NCBI RefSeq assembly: GCF_004152865.1
Contig: NZ_SEOO01000015.1
Coordinates: forward strand, 38,402 to 102,401
DNA: 64,000 bases
Direction: 5' to 3'
DNA from: Sphingobium cupriresistens
GTDB taxonomy: Bacteria > Pseudomonadota > Alphaproteobacteria > Sphingomonadales > Sphingomonadaceae
Shown: in pieces, positions 16,819 to 25,481 of the stretch
How the letters are laid out: each line of letters opens with the position of its first letter
Numbering within the stretch: the stretch's first letter is position 1
Made by a program: the position numbers and the translations under genes
The notes under the pieces: generated by a model
Database searches by the model: none
The model's input: the letters and a program-made list of their open reading frames with translations, nothing else
Told to the model about the DNA's origin: nothing

Positions 16819-18000
16819 TCAGGCCTCCCGAATGAGCATGACGAGTTGTTCCAGGAACACGGCGCCGGCGGAGCCGAGCCAGGTGAGGATGATATCCTGG
16901 TGATTATTGCTCTGCGTCGCGGCGCGCATCGCCTGGCCCAGGTCGATCACCGCGCATTTATAGGCGTTGAGCACCTCATAATAGCGCAGCTTCACCGGAT
17001 CGATGCGATTGCCGGACGCTGCTTCATAGGCGCGCAGGAACTCGTCCCGCGCGATCAGCCCGCACACCAGGAAGGTGCCATCGTCCGTCCAAGTGCCAAA
17101 AAGGCGCTGGATGGCCCAGGCGATATCCTCGTGGAAATCCCCGATATGCGCCAGTTCCCAGTCCAGTACGGCGGTGAACTTGCCGCTTGGCTCCTCGAAC
17201 ATGAAATTGCCCAGCCGCAGATCGCTGTGGCACATGACGGGCGCGTCGCAGATCGGCGCATGTTCGCGCAGCCAGCGTTCGGCATAGGTCACCATCGCGA
17301 CCGGCTGGACGACGCCGTCCCACCAGACCTGCGACCACCAGTTGACCTGCCAGATCGCCGCCTGTCGCGTCCCCGCTTCGGGCGCCGCATAATAGGACAG
17401 GTCGGCGGAGCGCCAGTCGAACCGATGCACCTGCGCCAGCGCGTCGATAAATTGCGGCGCCAGCTTGGCGGCCCAATCGTCATAGCGCGTGCCGATGCCC
17501 GACACGCCATGCCCCGTGCCTTCGCTCGGTTCGGTCACGCCATTGACGAAGCCCAGTATGATCGCCGGCTGGCCCATTATCTCGCCGTCCGCATCGACGC
17601 TGCGGACCGATGCGACCGGCAATATGCCCGCAAACGCCACATGCACCTGCGCCTCGCGACCGCGACAGGTTTGCGAAATCGCCTCCAGCGGGTCCATGCG
17701 CAGCACCAGCCGCTCCCCCACCCCGTCGCCCTTATGCCGCAAGGTGAAGGCGAACTGCTCCTTCGAAGCGCCGCCCGCCATGCGCGCCACGTCGGAAATG
17801 CCGATCGCTTCCAGCCCTTCGGTCCTGGCGAAATAGCGCTCCAGCATGGCGATGACCTCGCTATCGGTCTTCGCCGCATAGGGGCCTTTCACCCGGTCCC
17901 GCACGGTCCGGTCGAGTATCTCCCGGATGCGCGGCTCCATGTCGTCGCGGTTCCAGATATCGATCCTGTCGATCGGCGGCGCGTCGATGATCTCGCTCAT
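16819..18000 (-). CDS. APH-family phosphotransferase (ACAD10/LvaA-like kinase), cassette copy B
   Basis: A 393-residue paralogue of the kinase at 14145-15317. The catalytic loop is MCHSDLRLGNFMF; the Gly of HGD is Ser, but the HxDxxxxN residues needed for catalysis are kept. The metal motif AVLDWELAHIGD is identical to copy A, as are long stretches of the C-terminal half such as EAASGNRIDPV and YYEVLNAYKCAV. The start is probably ATG 18000, one base after the upstream stop; ATG 18012 (MAID...) would overlap the upstream gene, and neither has ideal ribosome-site spacing. The pair of kinases may phosphorylate two different hydroxylated intermediates or two forms of one substrate. Confidence 0.85.
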   Translation of the reverse strand: MSEIIDAPPIDRIDIWNRDDMEPRIREILDRTVRDRVKGPYAAKTDSEVIAMLERYFARTEGLEAIGISDVARMAGGASKEQFAFTLRHKGDGVGERLVLRMDPLEAISQTCRGREAQVHVAFAGILPVASVRSVDADGEIMGQPAIILGFVNGVTEPSEGTGHGVSGIGTRYDDWAAKLAPQFIDALAQVHRFDWRSADLSYYAAPEAGTRQAAIWQVNWWSQVWWDGVVQPVAMVTYAERWLREHAPICDAPVMCHSDLRLGNFMFEEPSGKFTAVLDWELAHIGDFHEDIAWAIQRLFGTWTDDGTFLVCGLIARDEFLRAYEAASGNRIDPVKLRYYEVLNAYKCAVIDLGQAMRAATQSNNHQDIILTWLGSAGAVFLEQLVMLIREA

Positions 18001-18001
18001 G

Positions 18002-18925
18002 TCAATTGCCATTGCCTTCCCAGGGAAAGCGGAAGCCGCCTTCGCCCATGCCGTAGCCAACCGTCCCGTCGCTCAGCCGATATTCCATCATTTGTTCGAC
18101 CATCACGAAACTGTCGAAGGGAAACTGCCAGCGGAACAACGGCTTGGCGGTAAACTCCCACAAGCGGTCATCCTCGTCCCACACCTTCCAGTGGACATGT
18201 TTGAAGCCCATCTCGTCGGGCTCGTATTCGATCAGCTCCTCGACACGACCGATATGATGCCAGCGCTGCCCGTCGTGCAGGATCTTCTGATAGCCCTCAC
18301 CCTGCTCGGTGATGGCGTGGACCGCGACGCAGGACATGCCATTGTCGAAGATCGGCCATGCCAGCCGGTAATGCTGCACCCCGGCCCAGTTGCGCGGGCC
18401 GCAGCTGACGTCGCGAAAGCCCGCATCCTTGATCGTGATGGTCTGTCCAGTGCGCAGGCGCACCGTGCCGGTGACGTCGCAGGCCCCTTCCAGATGGATA
18501 TAGGCCAGTTCCCGCGCGATCGCGTCGTCCTCATTGCCCGGCACGATGCTGTCGCCCATCGGAAAGCGTTGATCCCAGCAGAGGTCGACGCCGAAATCCT
18601 CGGTATCGATGGTAATCCGGCAGGTCTGCGACGGCCGCACCGCCTCGACGCGCACACCCGCAACGGTCACCCCGCCTACCGGACGATCCTGGGTGTAAGG
18701 CAGATTCATGTTGACGCGGGTGAAGAGCGGCTTTCCGTCCATGAAAAAAATCGCGAAGCCGTTGGTTTCGCCCATATTCTCCATGAAGCCGAAGCGAATG
18801 AACCCGCCCAATTTCGCCTGCCGGTCATAAAAGTTGAAATAGTAGCTCTGGCTCCATTTCGGGATAGCGGGATTGGAAATGTGGCGCTCACAATTTTCGG
18901 TCATATAGGCGGTGGTGAGTTCCAT
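18002..18925 (-). CDS. Lipocalin-like (AttH/CrtC-type beta-barrel) protein, cassette copy B
   Basis: A 307-residue protein, first gene of cassette copy B and of the whole minus-strand operon down to 11,095. It contains KDAGFRDVSCGPRNWAGVQH (about 170-189), the same RDxSxGPRxW signature as the protein at 15332-16261, in a barrel-like background rich in Trp, Tyr and Phe. Outside this core the two are well diverged, so the duplication is older than that of the kinases or the barrel evolves faster. ATG 18925 follows a GAGGAAAG ribosome site. No signal peptide. A hydrophobic-ligand or hydratase role is a guess from fold resemblance. Confidence 0.72.
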   Translation of the reverse strand: MELTTAYMTENCERHISNPAIPKWSQSYYFNFYDRQAKLGGFIRFGFMENMGETNGFAIFFMDGKPLFTRVNMNLPYTQDRPVGGVTVAGVRVEAVRPSQTCRITIDTEDFGVDLCWDQRFPMGDSIVPGNEDDAIARELAYIHLEGACDVTGTVRLRTGQTITIKDAGFRDVSCGPRNWAGVQHYRLAWPIFDNGMSCVAVHAITEQGEGYQKILHDGQRWHHIGRVEELIEYEPDEMGFKHVHWKVWDEDDRLWEFTAKPLFRWQFPFDSFVMVEQMMEYRLSDGTVGYGMGEGGFRFPWEGNGN

Positions 18926-18955
18926 AATCTTTCCTCAATGCACGGACGCGAGAAG

Positions 18956-18983
18956 GACGCGGCCGCCGGTCAGCGGCCGCGTC
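18956..18983 (-). terminator. Hairpin terminator after the first TonB receptor gene
   Basis: A perfect 11-base stem (GACGCGGCCGC and its complement) with a 6-base loop lies just beyond the stop at 18989. On the minus strand it is followed by CCTTCTC, only weakly U-rich. It separates the receptor from the kinase-cassette operon. Confidence 0.7.
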
Positions 18984-18988
18984 GGCTG

Positions 18989-21373
18989 TTATCTGAAGTT
19001 GAAACCGACCGTCACACCATAGGTCGCAGGCCGGCCGGCGAACCGGGCGGAATTGTCATTGGCGGGAATGACGTTGGTCCAATAATAGCGGTTAAAGATA
19101 TTCTTGGCCCACAGGCTGACTCGCCAGCGTTCGTCGCGCGCGACATAGCCGACGCGACCATCGACCGTCGTATAGCCGTCAATCTTGTAGATATAGTCGA
19201 CACCGGGCTTGAGGATCGTCGCGGGCGATGCCGGGAAGGTGATCCGGCGACCGCCCAGCGTCGCATCCGACGCGCTGCGACCGGCGATGGTGAAGCCGAC
19301 GAAGGGGGCGCCGCCATCGGGCATTTCGACCTTGTAATCGACGTTCAGCGAACCCGACCATTTAGGCGTGAACGGCAACGGATCGCCGCTGAAATCATTG
19401 TTCACGCCAATCACGTTCACGCCGGTATAGCGCTTCACCTTGGAGTCCAGATAGGTGCCCGCCGCAGCGATCGTCAGCCCTTCGACCGGACGGAAGGTGA
19501 CATCGGCCTCCGCGCCCTGAATGCGCGATTTGGGCACGTTGACCAGCACGTCGAGAATACCGAAGATCGGGTCGGGCGTCTTGCCGCGGATCTGCTTGTC
19601 GCGATAATCATAATAGAAGGCCGCGAAGTTGAGCGAGACCATGCGATCGAACAATTGCGTCTTTACCCCCGCCTCATAGGCCGTGACCGATTCCTGCGTC
19701 ACGGGCGAAAGCGCGGTGTAGGTCGCGGCGGCCAGGCTGGGATAGGAGCCGGCCTTGTACCCGCGCGAAGCGTTGGCATAGACCAGCGTCTGCGGCGTCA
19801 CCTGATAATCCAGGCCGACACGCCATGAGACATTATCCTCCTTGAGCGTGCGGATATAGGGCTCGCCGGGGACGTTATTCTCGTTCAGCGAATAACAGTC
19901 GGTGTTGCCGATCGGGGTGAACGGCACGCTGCCCAGCAGCGTTCCGAGCAGGTTGAACAGATCGGCGACATTGCCGTCACCGGCCGCATAGCCGCAGATA
20001 TTGGCGTTGTTGCGGCTCTTGGTGTAGCGCGCCGCGCCCTTGAGCGTCAGTTCTTCGGTCAGCTTATATTCCGCATTACCGAAGAAGGCGTAATTCTCGA
20101 TCTTCTGCTTGTTGGTTACGCCACTGGCGTTGATGAACAGGTTGTTGGGATTATAGTTGGTGCTGTCGATATAGCGCAGAACCTGATTTTCGAAGGTTGT
20201 GCTCTTTTCGTAATTCGCGCCCAATATCCAGCGGAAGGTCCCGGACTGATCGTTGGCCAGACGCAGTTCCTGATTGAAGGAATGAATATAGCCGTCATTG
20301 CGTTCCAGATCGAACACGATGAGGTTCATGCCGTCGCCGTCGGTGACCTGATCCTGCTTGTAATCATCATAGGATGTCAGTGACGTCAGCGTCAGATCGT
20401 CGCTCAGGTCGATGTCGCTGCGCAGCGCCGCCTGGAAGAATTTGCGATCCGCACGCGGACGAAGCGCGCCGGTCGACCAGTCGGCTGCGCGCGCATTGTC
20501 CGGCGCGAAGGGATAGTCCAGCAACTCAGGCTTGGCGAAGGCGGGAATCTGGCCGAATTTGAGCACCAGTTGCTGCGCCTGCGGATCGGACTTGTCGCGC
20601 CAGCCATTGATGTTCAGCGCAAAACGCACCGTATCGGCTGGCGTCCAGTCCAGCAGGAAGCGTCCGGCATAATATTCCTGCTCGCCCAGCTTGTCGTTGC
20701 GGGTGTAGCTTTTCTGCCAGTCGTCGGCGTGCAACGCCGTCCCCGCGAGACGAAAGCGCAGATTTTGCGTGATCGGTCCGCTTATGAAGGCATTGCCGTC
20801 CACCTGGTTGAAACGGCCATAGCTGATGTCGCCGCCCGCTTCGAACGCGGATGTCGGCTTGGCGGCGATATAATTGATCGCGCCGCCCGTCGAATTCTGG
20901 CCAAACAGCGTGCCCTGCGGTCCCTTGAGCACTTCCACCCGTTCCAGGTCGAATGCGGTATGGCTGGCCATCACCGGGAAAGGCAGCGGGGTCTGGTCGA
21001 GATAGACGCTGACCGCCGGATAGACGCCCAGCGAACTTTCGTTGAAACCCACGCCACGCAGGGTGAAGATGGGTGTGTTGGCGGTGCTCGATGCAAAGGC
21101 AAGACCCGGCACGACGCTGGCGATATCCTCCAGCGAGGTGACCTTGCGGCTTTCGAGCGCTTCGCCCGATACGGCCGTGATCGACAGGCCGACCTTGTTG
21201 ATATTTTCCGACCGCTTGTTGGCGGTCACGATGATTTCACCGTCGGGCGATGGTTGCGATGTCGATGCGGCGGCCGATTGCGGCGCCGCCTGATCCTGCG
21301 CGAAGGCAGGGCTGGCCGCCACCAGCCCGACCACGCCCGCCGAACGCATCAATCGTGAAAAATTGCGTTTCAT
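18989..21373 (-). CDS. TonB-dependent outer-membrane receptor
   Basis: A 794-residue TonB-dependent receptor, probably importing the pathway substrate across the outer membrane. ATG 21373 has an excellent GGAGGGG ribosome site and starts a signal peptide, MKRNFSRLMRSAGVVGLVAA, cleaved after ASPAFA. The TonB-box region is GEIIVTANKRSENINKVGLS (about 45-64). The plug follows, with DLERVEVLKGPQGTLFGQNS (about 140-159) and GGAINYI. The barrel ends in ATYGVTVGFNFR with the terminal aromatic-x-Arg of outer-membrane proteins. The class resembles the large Sphingomonad receptor group used for aromatic and steroid-like compounds. The substrate is unknown. It is monocistronic by its terminator. Confidence 0.93.
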   Translation of the reverse strand: MKRNFSRLMRSAGVVGLVAASPAFAQDQAAPQSAAASTSQPSPDGEIIVTANKRSENINKVGLSITAVSGEALESRKVTSLEDIASVVPGLAFASSTANTPIFTLRGVGFNESSLGVYPAVSVYLDQTPLPFPVMASHTAFDLERVEVLKGPQGTLFGQNSTGGAINYIAAKPTSAFEAGGDISYGRFNQVDGNAFISGPITQNLRFRLAGTALHADDWQKSYTRNDKLGEQEYYAGRFLLDWTPADTVRFALNINGWRDKSDPQAQQLVLKFGQIPAFAKPELLDYPFAPDNARAADWSTGALRPRADRKFFQAALRSDIDLSDDLTLTSLTSYDDYKQDQVTDGDGMNLIVFDLERNDGYIHSFNQELRLANDQSGTFRWILGANYEKSTTFENQVLRYIDSTNYNPNNLFINASGVTNKQKIENYAFFGNAEYKLTEELTLKGAARYTKSRNNANICGYAAGDGNVADLFNLLGTLLGSVPFTPIGNTDCYSLNENNVPGEPYIRTLKEDNVSWRVGLDYQVTPQTLVYANASRGYKAGSYPSLAAATYTALSPVTQESVTAYEAGVKTQLFDRMVSLNFAAFYYDYRDKQIRGKTPDPIFGILDVLVNVPKSRIQGAEADVTFRPVEGLTIAAAGTYLDSKVKRYTGVNVIGVNNDFSGDPLPFTPKWSGSLNVDYKVEMPDGGAPFVGFTIAGRSASDATLGGRRITFPASPATILKPGVDYIYKIDGYTTVDGRVGYVARDERWRVSLWAKNIFNRYYWTNVIPANDNSARFAGRPATYGVTVGFNFR

Positions 21374-21435
21374 TTCTTCCCCTCCAATTGTGATTTTCGT
21401 TGATAATTTTTGCGTATTTTCAGGTAAATATCGGT

Positions 21436-22944
21436 TCAGTCGTCCAGCAGCGCCGTGACCGTCTTGGTTTCGGTATAATGCAGCACGCCTTCCTCGCCGA
21501 CTTCGCGGCCCCAGCCCGATTCCTTCACGCCGCCAAAGGGCGCCGACGGATCGTTCATGCCGTGGGTGTTGATCCACACCGTACCGGCCTGCAATTTGCG
21601 CGCTGTCAGATGCGCGCGCGACAGGTCGCGGGTCCAGATATTCGCGGCCAGGCCATAACGGGTGTCGTTGGCTTGGCGGACCACTTCCTCGACATCGTCG
21701 AATGGCGTGGCGACCAGCACCGGGCCGAAAATTTCCTCCCGCACGATGCTGGCGTCGACGTCGGGATTGGCGAAGATGGTCGGCTCCACGAAATAGCCTT
21801 CGCGATCGCCGGTGCCGCCGCCGGTGACCAGGTCCGCACCGCTCGCCTTGCCCTGTTCGATATAATCGAGCACCCGGCCCTGCTGCACTTTGGACACCAG
21901 CGGTCCCAGCATCGTGTCGGGGTCGCGCCCATGGCCCAGCTTGAACGTCTTGGCGACCTGGGCCACGCCGTCGACCACCTTGTCGAACACCGACCGTTCG
22001 ACATAGAGGCGCGATGCGGCAAGGCAGACCTGCCCGCTGTTGAAGAAGATGGCCAGCGCCGCGCCGATCGCCGCCTTGTCGAGGTCCGCGTCGGCGAAGA
22101 TCAGCGAAGGCGACTTGCCGCCCAGTTCCAGCGTGACGCGCTTGAGATCCTTGGCGCAGGTCTGGACGATCTGCTTGCCTACGCGGGTCGACCCGGTGAA
22201 GGCGATCTTGTCGATGCCGGGATGCTCGACCAGCGCCTGCCCCGCTTCATGGCCATAGCCGGTGACGATGTTCAGCACGCCTTCGGGCAGCCCCGCCTCC
22301 AGCGCCAGTTCGGCCAGACGCAGCGCAGTCAGCGGCGTGACCTCCGACGGCTTGAGCACGATGGTGCACCCTGCGGCCAGGGCCGACGCGATCTTCCACG
22401 CGGCCATGGCGAGCGGATAGTTCCAAGGCACGATCTGTCCCACGACGCCGATCGGTTCACGCACGGAATAGCTGTGATATTGACGGCCATCCCCCGAAAT
22501 CGGGTTTACCTGCCCATAGATTTTGGACGCCCAGCCCGCCATGTAGCGAAAAATGTCGACGGCGGCCGGCACATCCACGGCCAGCGCATGATGCACCGCC
22601 TTGCCATTGTCATAGCTTTCGAGCAGCGCCAGTTCCTGCGCATTATCCTCGATCTTGCGGGCGATCGCCTCGATGATCTTGCCACGATCGAGCGGGCGCA
22701 TCCGGCTCCATGCGGCGGATTCGAACGCAGCCCGCGCCTTCGTCACCGCCCGGTCCACATCGGCCGCCGTGCCCGCGGGAACGGTCGCGAAAGCCTGGCC
22801 CGTGGCGGGATCCTCCACCGCGATGGTGCGGCCGTCCCCGGCATCTTCCCACGCACCGCCGATCAGCATCTTTTGCGATGGCAGACGAACTTCAAATCCC
22901 GGTTCGCCATGCAGTCCGGCGGCGATGGTCGTTGGTGCGTTCAT
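21436..22944 (-). CDS. NAD(P)-dependent aldehyde dehydrogenase
   Basis: A 502-residue aldehyde dehydrogenase. NAD-binding is shown by IVPWNYPLAMAAWKIA (about 165-180) and FTGSTRVGK (about 245-253), the general base Glu by LELGGKSP (about 268-275), and the nucleophilic Cys by FFNSGQVCLAASR (about 296-308). EEIFGPVL and the C-terminal PFGGVKESGWGRE are standard. It should oxidise an aldehyde to its acid. It lies between the P450 gene, from which it is separated by a hairpin terminator, and the TonB receptor; a separate promoter is likely in the short gap 22,945-22,975 or by read-through. Confidence 0.93.
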   Translation of the reverse strand: MNAPTTIAAGLHGEPGFEVRLPSQKMLIGGAWEDAGDGRTIAVEDPATGQAFATVPAGTAADVDRAVTKARAAFESAAWSRMRPLDRGKIIEAIARKIEDNAQELALLESYDNGKAVHHALAVDVPAAVDIFRYMAGWASKIYGQVNPISGDGRQYHSYSVREPIGVVGQIVPWNYPLAMAAWKIASALAAGCTIVLKPSEVTPLTALRLAELALEAGLPEGVLNIVTGYGHEAGQALVEHPGIDKIAFTGSTRVGKQIVQTCAKDLKRVTLELGGKSPSLIFADADLDKAAIGAALAIFFNSGQVCLAASRLYVERSVFDKVVDGVAQVAKTFKLGHGRDPDTMLGPLVSKVQQGRVLDYIEQGKASGADLVTGGGTGDREGYFVEPTIFANPDVDASIVREEIFGPVLVATPFDDVEEVVRQANDTRYGLAANIWTRDLSRAHLTARKLQAGTVWINTHGMNDPSAPFGGVKESGWGREVGEEGVLHYTETKTVTALLDD

Positions 22945-22975
22945 GGAAACAGTCTCCGGGCGTGAAAAAGAAGGA

Positions 22976-23001
22976 GCCGCGCCCGCCTTTCAGGGCGCGG
23001 C
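22976..23001 (-). terminator. Rho-independent terminator after the cytochrome P450 gene
   Basis: A perfect 9-base stem (GCCGCGCCC / GGGCGCGGC) with an 8-base loop. On the minus strand it is followed by TCCTTCTTTTTC, a good U-run. It sits 16 bases past the P450 stop. Confidence 0.8.
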
Positions 23002-23016
23002 CCAGGGGGAGAGGGT

Positions 23017-24318
23017 TCAGCTTCGCTTGAAGCGGATCGGCAGCGCCTTGTACCCGCCGACGAAATTGGTCTCGACCATGCGCGGGTCGCCCGCCAATTC
23101 GACGGATTCCAGATGCGGCAGCAGTTCCTCGAACAGGATGCGCATCTCCAACTTGGCCAGATGTTGCCCCAGGCACATATGCGGGCCGAAACCAAAGGCG
23201 ATGTGCGGGTTGGGCGACCGGGTGATGTCGAAACGGTCCGCGTCGGCAAAGACCGCCTCGTCGCGGTTGCCCGACGGATAGCAGATCATCAGTCGTTCCA
23301 TCGCGCGAATGTCCATGCCGCGCACCTGCGTGTCGGCCGTCGCGTTGCGCATGAAATGCTTGACCGGGCTGGTCCAGCGGATCGCTTCGTCGACCAGGCC
23401 GGGGATCAGCGACGGGTCCGCCTTCACCTTCGCCCAATTTTCGGGATAGAGCATCATGCCGTGCAGCCCGCCTGCGGTGGACGACGACGTGGTGTCATGC
23501 CCTGCGGTAGCGATCGCGACATAATAGCCGTTCGCCTCGTTACGCGGGATCGGCGCGCCGTTGATCCGGGAATTGGCGATCAACGACAACAGGTCGTCGG
23601 TCGGATTTTCACGACGATCAGCACTCAGCTTGTCGAAATAGGTGTAGAAATCCTCGATCGAGGCAGCCCATTGCTTCGCCGCCACCACAGGGTCGGTCGC
23701 CATTTCGGGCCGCTGTTCTTCGGGATCATGGACGCCGAAAAATTCCTGCGTCAGCTTGAGCATACGCGGCTCGTCTTCAGGCGGCACGCCAAATAGCGTC
23801 ATGATGACGCGCAGCGGATAATGCAGCGCGAAATCGCGGACGAAATCACATTCGCCGTCGAAACTCAGCAGATTGTCGACCGACTTGCGCGCCAGGACGC
23901 GGATCTGTTCCTCCAGCTTGCTGATCCGGCCGGGCAGGAACCAGTTGGATGTCAACGTGCGGTAGGACGCATGTTCGGGCGGGTCCATATAGGTCAGCGA
24001 CGACAGGATGCGGATCGACCCGCCGTTGATTTCCCGCGTGAAGGCGTCGGACGCCTGATCGACCAGAATCGGGTTGTGATCGGCATTGTGGAACAGCTTG
24101 CCGTTGCGCTCCACTTCCTTGATGTCGGCATGTTTGGTGACGACCCAGATCGGGTCGTAGCCCGGAACCTGCGCGATCCCCAGCGGCATATTGTCGCGCA
24201 GCCACTTGAACGCGCCATAAATGGTCGCGTCGTCGGTATAGCTTTTGGGCGCGATAACGATCCGGGCTATGTCGTCGGGGATGATCGGACGCACGTCGGC
24301 ATCCAGCGAAGTCGCCAT
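23017..24318 (-). CDS. Cytochrome P450, bacterial class I type
   Basis: A 433-residue soluble P450. The I-helix motif is ATAGHDTTSSS (about 271-281), the K-helix ExxR is EAIRW (about 309-313), and the heme-binding loop is FGFGPHMCLGQH (Cys near residue 379). It should hydroxylate or demethylate the substrate using O2 and electrons from a ferredoxin. No ferredoxin or ferredoxin reductase gene lies next to it; the only reductase in the region is the phthalate-dioxygenase-type protein at 31450. The promoter region carries both a candidate MerR site and a candidate GntR site. Likely an early oxidation step of the pathway. Confidence 0.94.
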   Translation of the reverse strand: MATSLDADVRPIIPDDIARIVIAPKSYTDDATIYGAFKWLRDNMPLGIAQVPGYDPIWVVTKHADIKEVERNGKLFHNADHNPILVDQASDAFTREINGGSIRILSSLTYMDPPEHASYRTLTSNWFLPGRISKLEEQIRVLARKSVDNLLSFDGECDFVRDFALHYPLRVIMTLFGVPPEDEPRMLKLTQEFFGVHDPEEQRPEMATDPVVAAKQWAASIEDFYTYFDKLSADRRENPTDDLLSLIANSRINGAPIPRNEANGYYVAIATAGHDTTSSSTAGGLHGMMLYPENWAKVKADPSLIPGLVDEAIRWTSPVKHFMRNATADTQVRGMDIRAMERLMICYPSGNRDEAVFADADRFDITRSPNPHIAFGFGPHMCLGQHLAKLEMRILFEELLPHLESVELAGDPRMVETNFVGGYKALPIRFKRS

Positions 24319-24357
24319 GAAACTACCCTCTCCTGATACGCTGCCTTACGGCGATAT

Positions 24358-24383
24358 ACGTATTGCGTAGGTTCATTACGTAA
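24358..24383. promoter_or_regulatory. Candidate MerR-regulator site in the P450 promoter
   Basis: Two TACGTA palindromes (24358-24363 and 24378-24383) are spaced 20 bases apart, two helical turns. The 9-mer TATTGCGTA at 24362-24370 recurs as its complement, TACGCAATA, at 25420-25428 in front of the MerR gene. About 40-65 bases upstream of the P450 start. Binding is inferred. Confidence 0.5.
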
Positions 24384-24415
24384 CTGCGGGACGAGATTCG
24401 TCAATCGTTAATATC

Positions 24416-24428
24416 GGTCGGACCATTC
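24416..24428. promoter_or_regulatory. Candidate GntR (FadR-type) operator upstream of the P450
   Basis: On the minus strand this reads GAATGGTCCGACCG, matching the FadR-family TGGTNNNACCA pattern with one mismatch. It lies about 97 bases upstream of the P450 start. One of four related sites at promoters in this window. Confidence 0.55.
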
Positions 24429-24622
24429 AGCGTTATTTTTCGCCTAAGCCGCCTATTTTCGGGATTTTTTGGGTCTAAATGCGCGTTCGCCATCCTCGAA
24501 ACTGAATGATGACCCAAAGTTTGAATAGAGCTGCCTATTCGGCGCCGGGCTTTTTTTTCGCCAGCTATAAACCGCGGCCGCCCGGCGGACGATCCGCCAG
24601 GCCGCCAGTCACGGCACGATGT

Positions 24623-25366
24623 TCAGGGCAAGGGTGGCAAGGTCATGGCCATGTCGTCGGGGCGATCGGTTTGCGCACCAGCGCGGATTGCGTCGACATG
24701 GGCAAAGAAAGCGCGCTGACGCAGCAGGCCGAAAAAATCGAGCATCAACGGCAGCGCATGTTCGACCATGGTCGCGGCATCGTCCACGGCGATATGGCCG
24801 TCTACGCGCGCCAGGAAAGTGGCCGCTTCCCATCGCCCGACGAAATCGGCGGCCTGGCGGTAAAAGCCCAGAATCTCCGGGGTGTAATTAAGCCGCTGGT
24901 CGAACCCGGCCCGCCGCATGTCTCCCCAGATGCGGACCAGTTGCGCGCAAGTGATGCTCAGCGCATCGCCCTGCTCCGTCTCGATGATGTCCAGGATGCC
25001 GATCGTCGCCAATGTCCGGGCGTCTTGGGCCGCGTGCGGATAGCGCTCCAGCAGCGAAGCGATCATGACAGGCGGCCCATCCACGCCGACGCGATGCGCG
25101 ACCAACTGCTCCAACTGGTCGAAGGCGCTGGCCTCGACCCGCCCCTCGGTCCCCTCGCCGCCGATGATCGCTTTGATCTGCGCCAGCGTCAGCCTGTTTT
25201 CGCGCTGGAGTCGCCGCACGGCGAGAATCGCCTGCACATGCTCCTCGCCATAGTCGGCGACGGTCTTGCGCGGACGCGCTGGTTCCGGGATTAGTCCTTC
25301 GCGCAGATAGACGCGGATGGTTTCCCGATGGACTCCGGTCCGGTCCTCCAGTTCGCGCATCTTCAT
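24623..25366 (-). CDS. MerR-family transcriptional regulator
   Basis: A 247-residue regulator. The N-terminal MerR winged helix reads KMRELEDRTGVHRETIRVYL (residues 2-21), followed by REGLIPEPARPRKTVADYGE and the second helix pair QRENRLTLAQIKAII. The rest (about residues 80-247) is a ligand-sensing or dimerisation domain that I do not recognise; no Cys cluster of a metal sensor is present, so it likely senses an organic compound. It is the neighbour of the P450 gene and shares a 9-mer, TACGCAATA, between its own promoter and that of the P450. Autoregulation and control of the P450 are inferred. Confidence 0.88.
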   Translation of the reverse strand: MKMRELEDRTGVHRETIRVYLREGLIPEPARPRKTVADYGEEHVQAILAVRRLQRENRLTLAQIKAIIGGEGTEGRVEASAFDQLEQLVAHRVGVDGPPVMIASLLERYPHAAQDARTLATIGILDIIETEQGDALSITCAQLVRIWGDMRRAGFDQRLNYTPEILGFYRQAADFVGRWEAATFLARVDGHIAVDDAATMVEHALPLMLDFFGLLRQRAFFAHVDAIRAGAQTDRPDDMAMTLPPLP

Positions 25367-25419
25367 AGGCCCGCTACAGCATGACGCGCCGGGCCGGGCA
25401 AGCCGTTATGTTATCAGAA

Positions 25420-25428
25420 TACGCAATA
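25420..25428. promoter_or_regulatory. Candidate MerR autoregulatory site
   Basis: TACGCAATA, complement of the 9-mer in the P450 promoter, lies 54 bases upstream of the MerR start codon. It falls between the MerR gene and the end of the convergent-side Rieske gene. Confidence 0.42.
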
Positions 25429-25481
25429 TGCCCCGCACGTTCGGCATGATGTCAGGCCGCTACGGGGCATATGCGCTGGGA

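Noticed and set aside
14145..18000. Aminoglycoside resistance from the two APH-fold kinases
   Set aside because: The DWELAHIGD form and the catabolic operon point to hydroxyacyl-type kinases of the ACAD10/LvaA group rather than drug kinases.
24551..24558. A run of eight T after a GC-rich stretch
   Set aside because: No stem-loop of useful length precedes it on the plus strand and no plus-strand gene ends nearby, so it is not called a terminator.
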